From Myxococcaceae bacterium (GTDB lineage: Bacteria; Myxococcota; Myxococcia; Myxococcales; Myxococcaceae): a stretch of 64,000 bases of DNA. Position numbers and translations under genes: made by a program. Location: NCBI GenBank assembly GCA_016793095.1, contig JAEUJQ010000030.1, positions 1-64,000 of the forward strand, written 5' to 3'. The notes under the pieces were generated by a model. It worked only from the letters and a program-made list of their open reading frames with translations, searched no databases and was not told where the DNA came from. Below, one piece after another: positions 17,821-25,156 of this stretch (positions are counted from its first letter, which is position 1; every line of letters begins with the position of its first letter).

Positions 17821-18942
17821 TCAAGGCATGGCGCCGGCGTCGGGAGATGTGGGCAGGAAGACGAGGGGGGTGGCGGTGAAGCGGGTGAGGCAATGTTTCG
17901 AGCAGAAGAAGAAGCGCTTTCCCTCGTGCACGGACGAGAGGGCGTCGGGCACGGCGCGCACCTTCATGTGGCAGACCGGGTCGACCTCGACGGGCACCTC
18001 GGCGGTGGGAGACGGGCCCTCGGCGCTCGTCTCGAGCACGTACTTCGTCAGCACGAGCAGCGCCTCGGCGGACAGGTGGTCGTACGCCGGCATGTGCAGC
18101 GGGTAGCCCTTCGCGCGCTTCGCGTCGGGCGCGAGCAGCGACTCCTTCACGTAGTCGGCGTCGAAGGTGGCGACGAGGCCGTTGTCGAACGAGACGCGGC
18201 TGCCGGCGCGGCCGAGGAGCGGCGGCGCGAGCTCGGGGGCCTCGTGGCAGGTGGCGCAGGACTGCGCGTGGTACAGCTCGACGCCGCTGGGCGCGCCCTG
18301 CTCGGGGGCGGGAGCGGGCGCTCCGGCGAACGTGCGCACGGCCTGCTCGAGGGCCTTCAGGTCCTCCCGGTGCTCGCTGTCGAAGACGCCGCGCACCATG
18401 CCGGCCTTGTCCACGAGGACGAAGACCGACGAGTGGAGGATGGGGTCGAGCTCGCCGGGCTTGTTCTTCTCGGCGGTGACGTGGAAGCCGGCGGCGGTGA
18501 GCGGCAGCGTCTTCGCGTCGGTGGCGAGCAGCGCCCACCGCGGCTCGTCGGGCGCCCACTTGCGCGCGTAGGCGGCGAGCACCTCGGGGGTGTCGTGCTC
18601 CGGATCCACGGAGAAGGACACGAAGCGCACGTCGGCGTCTTTGAGCGCGCGCTGGAGCTGCACCATGCGCGCGGACAGCAGCGGGCAGATGGTGCGGCAG
18701 GTGGTGAAGATGAAGTTCGCGACCCAGACCTTCCCGCCGAGCGTCTGGGTGGTGACGGTCGCGCCGTGCTGATCAGGGTAGGCGAAGGCGGGCGCGGGGA
18801 AGAGCGGCTCGAGCGCCTTCTTCGGGGCGTGGGCCAGCGCCTCGGCGCGCTCGAGCTTCGAGGGCGAGCGCACCTTCACGTACGCGAGCAACGCGATGGT
18901 GAAGAGCGCGAGGACGCCGACCAGGGTGAGCCACTTCGCCAT
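17821..18942 (-). CDS. Sco / cytochrome c / YHS three-domain fusion protein
   Basis: A 373-residue protein. A membrane anchor (5-22) is followed by a Sco domain with CRTIC-P (C82, C86) and the distal His170 (PILHSSVFVL), so the copper site is complete. Next comes a mono-heme cytochrome c domain with CATCH (229-233) and a later HMPAYDHL. Last is a C-terminal YHS-type metal domain with DPVCHM (321-326) and FFFCSKHC (344-351). Sco-cytochrome fusions are known; adding a YHS domain, often linked to copper or heavy metal, is unusual. The role is inferred as copper delivery to CuA. A TATA-like box lies 6 nt before the ATG. It lies 143 bp upstream of the cytochrome gene. Confidence 0.88.
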   Translation of the reverse strand: MAKWLTLVGVLALFTIALLAYVKVRSPSKLERAEALAHAPKKALEPLFPAPAFAYPDQHGATVTTQTLGGKVWVANFIFTTCRTICPLLSARMVQLQRALKDADVRFVSFSVDPEHDTPEVLAAYARKWAPDEPRWALLATDAKTLPLTAAGFHVTAEKNKPGELDPILHSSVFVLVDKAGMVRGVFDSEHREDLKALEQAVRTFAGAPAPAPEQGAPSGVELYHAQSCATCHEAPELAPPLLGRAGSRVSFDNGLVATFDADYVKESLLAPDAKRAKGYPLHMPAYDHLSAEALLVLTKYVLETSAEGPSPTAEVPVEVDPVCHMKVRAVPDALSSVHEGKRFFFCSKHCLTRFTATPLVFLPTSPDAGAMP

Positions 18943-18948
18943 GGCGCG

Positions 18949-18954
18949 CGTATA
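18949..18954 (-). promoter_or_regulatory. Candidate -10 box adjacent to the start codon (leaderless)
   Basis: TATACG on the minus strand, 6 nt before the ATG of the Sco/cytochrome/YHS gene, preceded by GC. There is no Shine-Dalgarno sequence. The spacing would place the transcript start at the start codon. Confidence 0.35.
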
Positions 18955-19037
18955 GCTGCGAGGCGCGGTGGACGCCCGCGACAACTCGCCGCGGCTGGCG
19001 TCATTCGCGAGATGACGAGGAGGCGCCCAGGCAGGCG

Positions 19038-19574
19038 TCAGCGCTCGAGGCGGAACGTGTGGACGACGCGGAGGCCCGCGTTCACGCTGCTGTAGCTGAA
19101 CCAGAGACGACGCCCACACGGGCGGATCCACCAGAAGGTCCCCTGCTGCCGGCTGCCCCCCGCTTCGAAGAGCACCGCGTGTCCATCGCAGGCGTTCGTG
19201 AGCGCGTCGAGCCGGTAGCGTGCTCTGTCTGGCCAGATTGGGCCCCCGAAGCCGCGCCTGGCCTCGAGCGTCAGGGCGCCGTCCTGCGCGAAGGTGACGG
19301 TGGCCGGCTCGTTCACGCCCGGGTGCGACGTGTCAGCGACCGTGCCCGTCCAGGTGCCGACGACCGCGCGGCGCACGTCGTCGAGCCCGCGGCGCTCCGG
19401 TGGGCACACCTCCGCCGGGACCATGAAGGCGGCGACCCTCCCCTCGCACGCGGCCGCGGCGGGCATGCCCGATGCCGCCGTCGAGGCCTCCTGACCTGCC
19501 GCCCACTCGTCGGGGAGCACCGACCGCCCACACGAGAGCATCGCCACCGCGAGAAGCACGCCGATGCGCACCAT
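19038..19574 (-). CDS. Lipoprotein of unknown function
   Basis: A 178-residue protein with signal MVRIGVLLAVAMLSCGRS (lipobox, Cys 15). It has a Cys-containing mature domain with GTWTGTVAD, ATVTFAQDGALTL and RYRLDALTNACDGHAVLF, a pattern of short strands like the lipocalin-like domains found in many lipoproteins. Four further Cys could form disulfides. It ends 95 bp from the Sco fusion and is read in the same direction but is preceded by its own start-adjacent TACGGT box. The function is unknown. Confidence 0.75.
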   Translation of the reverse strand: MVRIGVLLAVAMLSCGRSVLPDEWAAGQEASTAASGMPAAAACEGRVAAFMVPAEVCPPERRGLDDVRRAVVGTWTGTVADTSHPGVNEPATVTFAQDGALTLEARRGFGGPIWPDRARYRLDALTNACDGHAVLFEAGGSRQQGTFWWIRPCGRRLWFSYSSVNAGLRVVHTFRLER

Positions 19575-19580
19575 CGGCAG

Positions 19581-19586
19581 ACCGTA
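19581..19586 (-). promoter_or_regulatory. Candidate TANNNT -10 box adjacent to the start codon (leaderless)
   Basis: TACGGT on the minus strand ends 6 nt before the ATG of the 178-aa lipoprotein gene. No Shine-Dalgarno and no good -35 box are present. Confidence 0.4.
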
Positions 19587-19617
19587 GCAGGCCGTCCCTG
19601 GAGGCGTTGGGCGCGAT

Positions 19618-19690
19618 GCTGCTCATCGGCATGCCGCTGTCTCCGGTGACGGCGCCGAAGCTGCACGTCGCGCCCGGTGAGGGCATCGCC
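19618..19690 (+). pseudogene. 65-bp exact copy of an internal piece of the acyltransferase gene at 28455-29615
   Basis: Positions 19618-19682 are identical, base for base, to 28757-28821, and similarity continues for 8 more bases with two mismatches. The copied part encodes LLIGMPLSPVTAPKLH and its neighbours inside the FemAB-like acyltransferase. Here it has no start, no flanking homology and no complete frame. Both copies run in the same direction. Identity at third codon positions shows that the copying was recent. Confidence 0.9.
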
Positions 19691-19771
19691 TGCACGCTGA
19701 CTCGGCGCTTCAGGAGACGGTGAAGCGGACCGGCGGCTCTCCGCGTGGGCGCTGGGGCGAGCGCGGCTCCC

Positions 19772-20770
19772 TCACGGACAGCCAAGCTCGGCGCGCGCTT
19801 GAGTGACGTCGGCCTGGTAGCGCCCCTGGGGGAATCGCCGAAGGTGCTCGCGCCAGTGCGCACAGGCTCGCTCTGCGTCGCGAAGCTGTCGCCCGAGCAA
19901 CGAGCCCAGCTCGAACGAGAGTCGCTCGTCGGTGGCTGGCGCGTGTCCTTCGGCCAACGTGCGGGTCAGTCGAGCGACGGCCTCTTCGTACGCTCCGCGG
20001 CTTCGCAGAAGCGCAAGCTCGTCGATGAACTGGGCGACGTCGAAGGGGGGCGTGCCCAGAGCTTCCTTCACCGGCGCTGCGGTGGGCCTCGGGGTGCGGG
20101 GCGGTGTGCTGGGGGCCGGTGCCGGCTTCGGCGCGGGCGCCGGAGCCTCGATGGCAGCGGCGACAGGCGGGAGCGGCCAGCGGAGTGTCTCACCGGGCTC
20201 GAGCAGCCGCCGCTGCCCGTCGTCCGCGAGGAAGCGAATCGAGCCGCGCAGCAAGGTGACCTCGCCCCCGAGCTCCCCCTGCACGACGATGAAGCGCGTC
20301 CCCAGCACCTCGATGAGCCCGTGAGACACGCGCACGCGGAAGGGCGCTGCCCGGGGGTGGGCGTGGTCCACGTCGAGGGAGACCTTCCCCGCGACGACCT
20401 CCAGCCCGTCGTCGAGAGGCCGCAGCGACGCAGCGGCGCTGACCTCGAGGTCGGCGCCCAGCGCCCCGTCACGCAGCACGCCATGTCCGTCGCGAATCGT
20501 GAGCACCGCTCCCTCGACCGCCCCGCTCAGCCCACCCTCGAGCACCACATAGCGGCCCAGCGTGCGCTCCTGCTCCCGCATCGAGCCGGCGACGACGACG
20601 GCCAGGGCGACCACCGCCGCGGCGCCCGCGACGCGTCCCCAGCGAACCCGGCGGGGGCGACGGGAGCCACCTCGAAGCCGCTGACGAACCCGCTCGGTCG
20701 CCTGCGCGCCGTGCGCGTCCTCGAGCCTCTCCTGGGCCTCAGTGATCGCGGCCTTGAGGTCACGCGGCAT
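19772..20770 (-). CDS. FecR-domain transmembrane protein (partner of the ECF sigma factor)
   Basis: A 332-residue protein. A cytoplasmic N-terminus (1-45) has many charged residues, and one transmembrane helix (about 46-65) follows. A periplasmic FecR-like beta domain (about 80-200) has GKVSLDVDH, VLGTRFIV and LLRGSIRFL. Next are an Ala/Pro linker and a helical C-terminus with tetratricopeptide-like spacing (Cys pair at the end). FecR-type proteins sense periplasmic signals and control an ECF sigma factor. The ATG lies inside the sigma gene's 3' end (11-bp overlap), so the two are coupled. Confidence 0.85.
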   Translation of the reverse strand: MPRDLKAAITEAQERLEDAHGAQATERVRQRLRGGSRRPRRVRWGRVAGAAAVVALAVVVAGSMREQERTLGRYVVLEGGLSGAVEGAVLTIRDGHGVLRDGALGADLEVSAAASLRPLDDGLEVVAGKVSLDVDHAHPRAAPFRVRVSHGLIEVLGTRFIVVQGELGGEVTLLRGSIRFLADDGQRRLLEPGETLRWPLPPVAAAIEAPAPAPKPAPAPSTPPRTPRPTAAPVKEALGTPPFDVAQFIDELALLRSRGAYEEAVARLTRTLAEGHAPATDERLSFELGSLLGRQLRDAERACAHWREHLRRFPQGRYQADVTQARAELGCP

Positions 20771-21317
20771 CGGGCACCTCCCACCCCGCGGCGCGCAGCC
20801 GGTCCCACCCACGCGCGGCGAGCTTCGAGACGTACCCTTCGGACATCGAGAGCGCCTCGGCGATCTCCCGCTGGCTCTTCCCGTCCATCACCTTCATCGT
20901 CAGCACCATCGCCTCTCGCGGCGGGAGCGCGCGCAGAGCCTCCAGGGCGGCACGGGCTTCTTCCTTGAGCGTGACCTCGACATCGGCGGACTCGGCGGCC
21001 TCTTCCTCGTCCGTGAAGAACCGCGTCACGAGCGAGGTGAAGGAGCGATCGCGACGCAGCCGGCTCAGCGCGAGGTTGGCGGTGACGCGATAGAGCCAGC
21101 CACCGACGTCCGTCTCGGTGTCCACGCGCGAGAGGTGCTGCCACAGCTTCATGAAAGCGTCGTGGGTGACGTCCTCTGCCCAGGTCGCGCGCCCGCCTCC
21201 GAACCGGAGCGCCCAGCGGAACACCTCGCGGCGGTGCGCGTCGTACAGCCGCTCGAACGTCGCCTCGCTCGCTCGAGGTCGAGAGGGCATCAGGAGGAGT
21301 GCTTCAGAGACGACCAT
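20760..21317 (-). CDS. ECF RNA polymerase sigma factor
   Basis: 185 residues with sigma region 2 (FERLYDAHRREVFRWALRFGG; DVTHDAFMKLWQHL) and region 4 (LPPREAMVLTMKVMDGKSQREIAEALSMSEGYVSKLAARG, a helix-turn-helix). Length and layout are those of an ECF sigma factor. The start may be 21317 or the ATG at 21290; the latter begins nearer to region 2. It is followed by the overlapping FecR gene, an arrangement in which the FecR protein relays a cell-surface signal. Targets are not identified here. Confidence 0.9.
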   Translation of the reverse strand: MVVSEALLLMPSRPRASEATFERLYDAHRREVFRWALRFGGGRATWAEDVTHDAFMKLWQHLSRVDTETDVGGWLYRVTANLALSRLRRDRSFTSLVTRFFTDEEEAAESADVEVTLKEEARAALEALRALPPREAMVLTMKVMDGKSQREIAEALSMSEGYVSKLAARGWDRLRAAGWEVPDAA

Positions 21318-21412
21318 CTGCGCTCACACGCACGAGCGGCTCCAGACTTTCCTCGCGCGTCGTCCACCACCACTCCCTCTCCTCGTGGTCGTCAGAACCG
21401 CCTGAATCCACT

Positions 21413-22327
21413 TCAGAACTTGAGAAACGCGAGCCCGCACGCCTCCACGGACGCCAGCCCTCTCGTCCACCCGCCCCGGGGATGCACGCCCGAGACGAGC
21501 GACGGCGCCACCCGCAGCCCGATGCCACCCCACGAGAGCGGAGAGAAGGAAAGCGTCACGGGCAGCGACGCCATCACGTCCACCCGCACGCCGGCGCGGT
21601 CGGTTCGGGCCGGGTCCGCCAGCAGGAAGGTGTGCACGAAGACGCCCGCCGCGAGCGCCGCTTCGAGCGCGAAGCCCTTCCCCAGATCGAGGTGAAGGCT
21701 GAGCGCCACGAGCACCGGAACCTCGAAGACCGTCACTTCCGTCACCCCCGACAGGACCAAGCCCGCCGTCACCTCGACCCCGAGCGTCCTTCCGTACCGC
21801 ACCGCCGCGCGAAGGACGGGGTCTGTACCTCCCGCGCGAAAGAAGAAGCCCATCGAGCCGCCGAGCCTCAGGCCCTTCGACGGCGGGGGAGCCGCCGGAG
21901 CTGGAGCATCCCCGGACGTGGGCGGGCGCGGCTCGTCAGGAGGAGGAGCACACCGTCGCGCGAGCGCTGCCAGCCGCTGGGCCACCTCGAGGTGCAGCTC
22001 TCCCAGGGGCGCGGCGCCGAGCGGAACGTCGGTCGTCTGCTCGCGCGCGCAGGTGCTGGCCCCCAGGACGAGCGTGTTCTCCCGTCGCGACACGGTGAGC
22101 CGCACCATCGCTCCGGCGTCCTTCGCCATCACCGCGAACCCGTCCTGCACCAGGCGCACGAGCACCTTCTTCTCGAGCGTCAGCACCTCGAGCTCGGTCC
22201 ACGTCGCCGGTGGAAGCTGCGTGAAATCGACCGCGACGGTGGTGGGCGCAGGCGTGACGCCACCGTCCTGTGCGTGGGTGAGCGCGCCCGCAAGGCAGAG
22301 CAGCAACGTCAGCCACCGCGCGGTCAT
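21413..22327 (-). CDS. Exported protein with predicted outer-membrane beta-barrel domain
   Basis: A 304-residue protein with a signal peptide (MTARWLTLLLCLAGALTHAQ). A periplasmic N-terminal domain contains one Cys pair (CAREQ...RRC), followed by a Pro/Ala linker and a C-terminal half with alternating hydrophobic strands that ends in Phe, as outer-membrane barrels do. It lies just upstream of the ECF sigma gene in the same direction (95-bp gap) and may be the sensor or target of that system. No named family is recognised. Confidence 0.68.
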   Translation of the reverse strand: MTARWLTLLLCLAGALTHAQDGGVTPAPTTVAVDFTQLPPATWTELEVLTLEKKVLVRLVQDGFAVMAKDAGAMVRLTVSRRENTLVLGASTCAREQTTDVPLGAAPLGELHLEVAQRLAALARRCAPPPDEPRPPTSGDAPAPAAPPPSKGLRLGGSMGFFFRAGGTDPVLRAAVRYGRTLGVEVTAGLVLSGVTEVTVFEVPVLVALSLHLDLGKGFALEAALAAGVFVHTFLLADPARTDRAGVRVDVMASLPVTLSFSPLSWGGIGLRVAPSLVSGVHPRGGWTRGLASVEACGLAFLKF

Positions 22328-22560
22328 CGTGCGATGGTGCCCACAGCGGGCGTGGACTTTCAATTCTCGCGGCGCCGCCCGAGACGCTTGATCAGCGTGA
22401 AGCCAGGGCGAGGTGGCGCTGGTGCACGGCCGGCACCGAGGTATCCGGGTGGATGGGTGACGCCAGACGAGAGGTCACTGCGTCGCGGACCAGTGACGGA
22501 GGTCCTCCGCGAGCTCCACCGGCGTCACGGCGCAGGCGAGCTGGAGAAGAAGGGGCGCAG

Positions 22561-23301
22561 TCAGGGAGCGCTGGGCGCGGCGGCGAGAGGCGCGAACACG
22601 AGGAAGCCGGCCAGGGCGCGGGCCTCGCCGGTAGAGAGCCCGAGCGCGGGCATCTCGGTGGTGGGCTCGACCGCGCGTGGGTCACGCAGAAAGCGCTCGA
22701 GGGTGGCGCGCGTGAGGCGGCGCCGCGCGTGGGCGAGATCGGGCGCGAGCGCCAGCAGGCGACCCGGCTCGCTCGAGGTGGCGGGCACAGCGCCGAGCTG
22801 GTGGCAGGCGTGGCAGCCCCGCACGGTGAAGAGGGCCCTGCCCTGCTCGAACTCCGCGGCGCTGGGCCGACTCGCCTCGCTCTCGGGCCCCTCTTCCGCG
22901 CTCCAGCCGGTCACCAGGGCGTCGATCTCGAGGGCGGTGAGGTCGGTGGGCGGCATCGGCTGCGCGAGCCCGGGACGCACGGGGAACGGGGCGGCGAGGA
23001 ACTCGCGCAGCCACGACGCGCGAAACCGCTCCATCGAGGCGAGCGCGGGGACGTGACAGAAGCCGTCGGCGGGCTCCTCGGCGGTGCAAGCTCGGTCGCG
23101 GGGCGACTCCCGGGTGGTGGTCGCGGCTCCGAAGACCGTGTCCACGCCGTGGCAGGACGTGCACTGGCGCCGCACCAGAATCTCGAGCGTCCGGCTCGGT
23201 CCGACGTGCGTCCACGGCTGTGGGGGTGGCGCCGATGCACAGCCGCTCACCATCAGGAACACCCTGACTCCGCTCCACCACTTCGGCGACGACGTCTGCA
23301 T
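22561..23301 (-). CDS. Diheme cytochrome c lipoprotein
   Basis: A 246-residue lipoprotein (lipobox VSGC, Cys 21) with two heme sites, CTSCH (47-51) and CHACH (163-167). Between them is an insert with CTAEEPADGFCH. Likely axial Met residues are in PMPPTDLTALEIDALVTGW and EMPALGLSTGEARALAGFL, both typical cytochrome c endings. It is the last gene of the five-gene unit that begins with the FAD enzyme at 26631 and lies 48 bp after the small barrel gene. It may take up electrons released by the oxidoreductase pathway; this is inferred from position only. Confidence 0.85.
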   Translation of the reverse strand: MQTSSPKWWSGVRVFLMVSGCASAPPPQPWTHVGPSRTLEILVRRQCTSCHGVDTVFGAATTTRESPRDRACTAEEPADGFCHVPALASMERFRASWLREFLAAPFPVRPGLAQPMPPTDLTALEIDALVTGWSAEEGPESEASRPSAAEFEQGRALFTVRGCHACHQLGAVPATSSEPGRLLALAPDLAHARRRLTRATLERFLRDPRAVEPTTEMPALGLSTGEARALAGFLVFAPLAAAPSAP

Positions 23302-23349
23302 GGCTTCCTCCTCGGGCTCGCCCTCGCCGCGACGGCAGGGCCGCTCCAC

Positions 23350-23850
23350 TCACGCCTCGATGTACAGGCCACCCACCGCGTAGGCCTCGAGCGCGGGCGT
23401 GAACGGGCCTTGGGCGTCGAAACGGCCGCGCGCGCCGAGCTCGAGCGCCAACCCCACGCCCCACATCATCAGCCACCGCACCGCCACGCCGGCCCGCGCC
23501 GAGAGATCGACCCGCTGCGTGCTCGGACGCCAGAGCACCTCCGGGGTGAGCAACGCCTCGACCGACCACCACTCATTGCGGAAGAGCGAGAGTCGCGGCC
23601 CGAGGAACCAGCCGAGGGTGGGCCCACCGCCCTGGAACTCGAGGCCCAGCCCGCTCGCCAGGGACCAGCGCTCCGAGAGCCCGTACGTCAGCGTGCCCAG
23701 CATGGGCGTCCTCCGCTCGGCGGCGACGACGGGCGCGAGCTCCAGCACCTGTCCGGCCTGGAGGGCGGCCGTGACCAGCCCTCGCTCGGCGAGCGCGGAC
23801 GTCGCCAGCACCGCCACCGCCGAAGCCACGACTGACTCGAGCCGCTTCAT
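23350..23850 (-). CDS. Small predicted outer-membrane barrel protein
   Basis: A 166-residue protein with a signal peptide (MKRLESVVASAVAVLATSALA). Regular 8-12 residue amphipathic strands follow (PMLGTLTYGLSERWSLASGLGLEF, GWFLGPRLSLFR, AVRWLMMWGVGLALELGARG). This would suit an eight-strand barrel. The ATG overlaps the stop of the 73-aa gene (ATGA). It may be a channel or anchor for the operon's redox proteins. No family is recognised. Confidence 0.72.
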   Translation of the reverse strand: MKRLESVVASAVAVLATSALAERGLVTAALQAGQVLELAPVVAAERRTPMLGTLTYGLSERWSLASGLGLEFQGGGPTLGWFLGPRLSLFRNEWWSVEALLTPEVLWRPSTQRVDLSARAGVAVRWLMMWGVGLALELGARGRFDAQGPFTPALEAYAVGGLYIEA

Positions 23851-24068
23851 ACGTCCTCCGGAAGTCCAAGGGAGCAGCGGCCGACCCGGTGACCTTCGTC
23901 CAGCACCTCGACGGTCGCCTCACCGGGTCGCCAGAACCGGCAGAGGTCGTGATCGCACTGCCGCGCGCTCGTGCCCGCGGTGCGTGGAAGGTGCTCGCCC
24001 ACGCGCGGCACGCGCGCGCACGCGCACAGCCACCCGGCGCCTGCTGCCACCAGCTCACGACGATTCAT
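23847..24068 (-). CDS. 73-residue Cys-containing protein of the FAD/CrtC-like operon
   Basis: The product begins MNRRELVAAGAGWLCAC: two arginines before a short hydrophobic stretch, recalling a Tat signal or a lipoprotein with Cys at 15/17. The mature part has CDHDLCRFWRPGE (C38, C43) and one late Cys 64. The start overlaps the CrtC-like gene stop (ATGA) and its own stop overlaps the barrel gene start (ATGA), which strongly supports that it is real despite its size. It may be a small metal or heme binder. No family is recognised. Confidence 0.7.
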   Translation of the reverse strand: MNRRELVAAGAGWLCACARVPRVGEHLPRTAGTSARQCDHDLCRFWRPGEATVEVLDEGHRVGRCSLGLPEDV

Positions 24069-25156
24069 GGAGCGCTCCTCGCGGCCTGCGGAGGCCCTGA
24101 GCGGTAGAGCGAGCGGAAGAACGGTTGTTCGACACCGAACACCTCGGCCATCGCGTTGCCCCGCACCGCCCTGCCTTCCAGGTGGCCGCGCACCTCGAGC
24201 GAGCCCGCCCAGATGGGCGTCGGGAACGAGAAGAGCTCCTGGCCCGGCACGGTGGTGGACAGCTCGAGCGCGCCCTCTCGCTCCGGCAGCTCGAGTCTCC
24301 AGCGGACGGGCCAGGTGATGCCGCTGCGGGGGCTGGTCCACACCTCGCCGGTCTGCATCACCCCCACCTGCTCGAGCTTCAGCCGGCGCGCGGTGCCGTC
24401 GCGCTCGACGACCTCGGCGAAGGAGCCCGCCATCGGCCGCCACTGACGGTCCTTGATCAACCCGACCTGCACCTCGCGCCCGTCGTCGAGCTGCACCCCG
24501 AACCAGACCCAGCCCGCGACCTCGTCGCCGTAGAGGAAGCCCCACTCGTGCTTCACCCACGCCTCGCCCTTCACCTCGAGCCGCTCGCCGTCGAGCGTGA
24601 GCGTGCCGGCCGCCGGCAGGCGCGGCAGCGTGTAGAAGAGGTGCGGAGGTGTCTCGAACCGGCCGTTCTCACCCTCGAGGACCACGGGCTTGCCGGTGCC
24701 CAGCACCAGCTCGAGCTCGGCCCCCCTCGCCGACGCGCGCAGGTGCATTCCGTCGGGCTCCTCACGCACCGCCCACTCGTCGTGGCGCAGGTCGAGCAGC
24801 CCTGTCGCGGCCGAGGCGGCCCACACGTCGGGGAAGGCGTACTTCTCACGGCCGAAGTACTGTTTGCCCGCGCGATCGGTGACGCAGAAGACCGCCGCCT
24901 GACCAGGGTCCACCACGAACCGGACAGGGATGAAGGCGAGGCGATCGTCGTCGGTGTGCCAGCGGACGAAGCCGAGGAAGAAGTCGTGGGCGTGGCCCCT
25001 GGTGTCCACGAGGTGGCCGTGGAAGTGCCACCACTCGGTCTGTGCCGGGTGCGCGCCGTGGTCGACCGGCAGGCGAATGTCGGCGACGGCCGGAGCGCCC
25101 ACCAGCGCGTGCTTCGCGCAGCCCACCAGCAGCACCGCCAACGCCGTGGACCTCAC
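24065..25156 (-). CDS. CrtC/AttH-like (lipocalin-type) hydratase-family lipoprotein
   Basis: 363 residues. The GTG start at 25156 overlaps the preceding stop (GTGA) and gives a lipoprotein signal with LLVGC (Cys 13). The two-domain lipocalin-like body has signature parts HPAQTEWWHFHGHL, ARGAELELVLGTGKPVVLEGENG and WVKHEWGFLYGDEVAGWVWFGVQL of the CrtC/AttH group. CrtC is a carotenoid 1,2-hydratase, but most members have unknown substrates. Its partner gene encodes a desaturase-like FAD enzyme, so a carotenoid or other polyprenyl/lipid substrate is likely. An outer-membrane or periplasmic location is inferred from the lipobox. Confidence 0.82.
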   Translation of the reverse strand: MRSTALAVLLVGCAKHALVGAPAVADIRLPVDHGAHPAQTEWWHFHGHLVDTRGHAHDFFLGFVRWHTDDDRLAFIPVRFVVDPGQAAVFCVTDRAGKQYFGREKYAFPDVWAASAATGLLDLRHDEWAVREEPDGMHLRASARGAELELVLGTGKPVVLEGENGRFETPPHLFYTLPRLPAAGTLTLDGERLEVKGEAWVKHEWGFLYGDEVAGWVWFGVQLDDGREVQVGLIKDRQWRPMAGSFAEVVERDGTARRLKLEQVGVMQTGEVWTSPRSGITWPVRWRLELPEREGALELSTTVPGQELFSFPTPIWAGSLEVRGHLEGRAVRGNAMAEVFGVEQPFFRSLYRSGPPQAARSAP

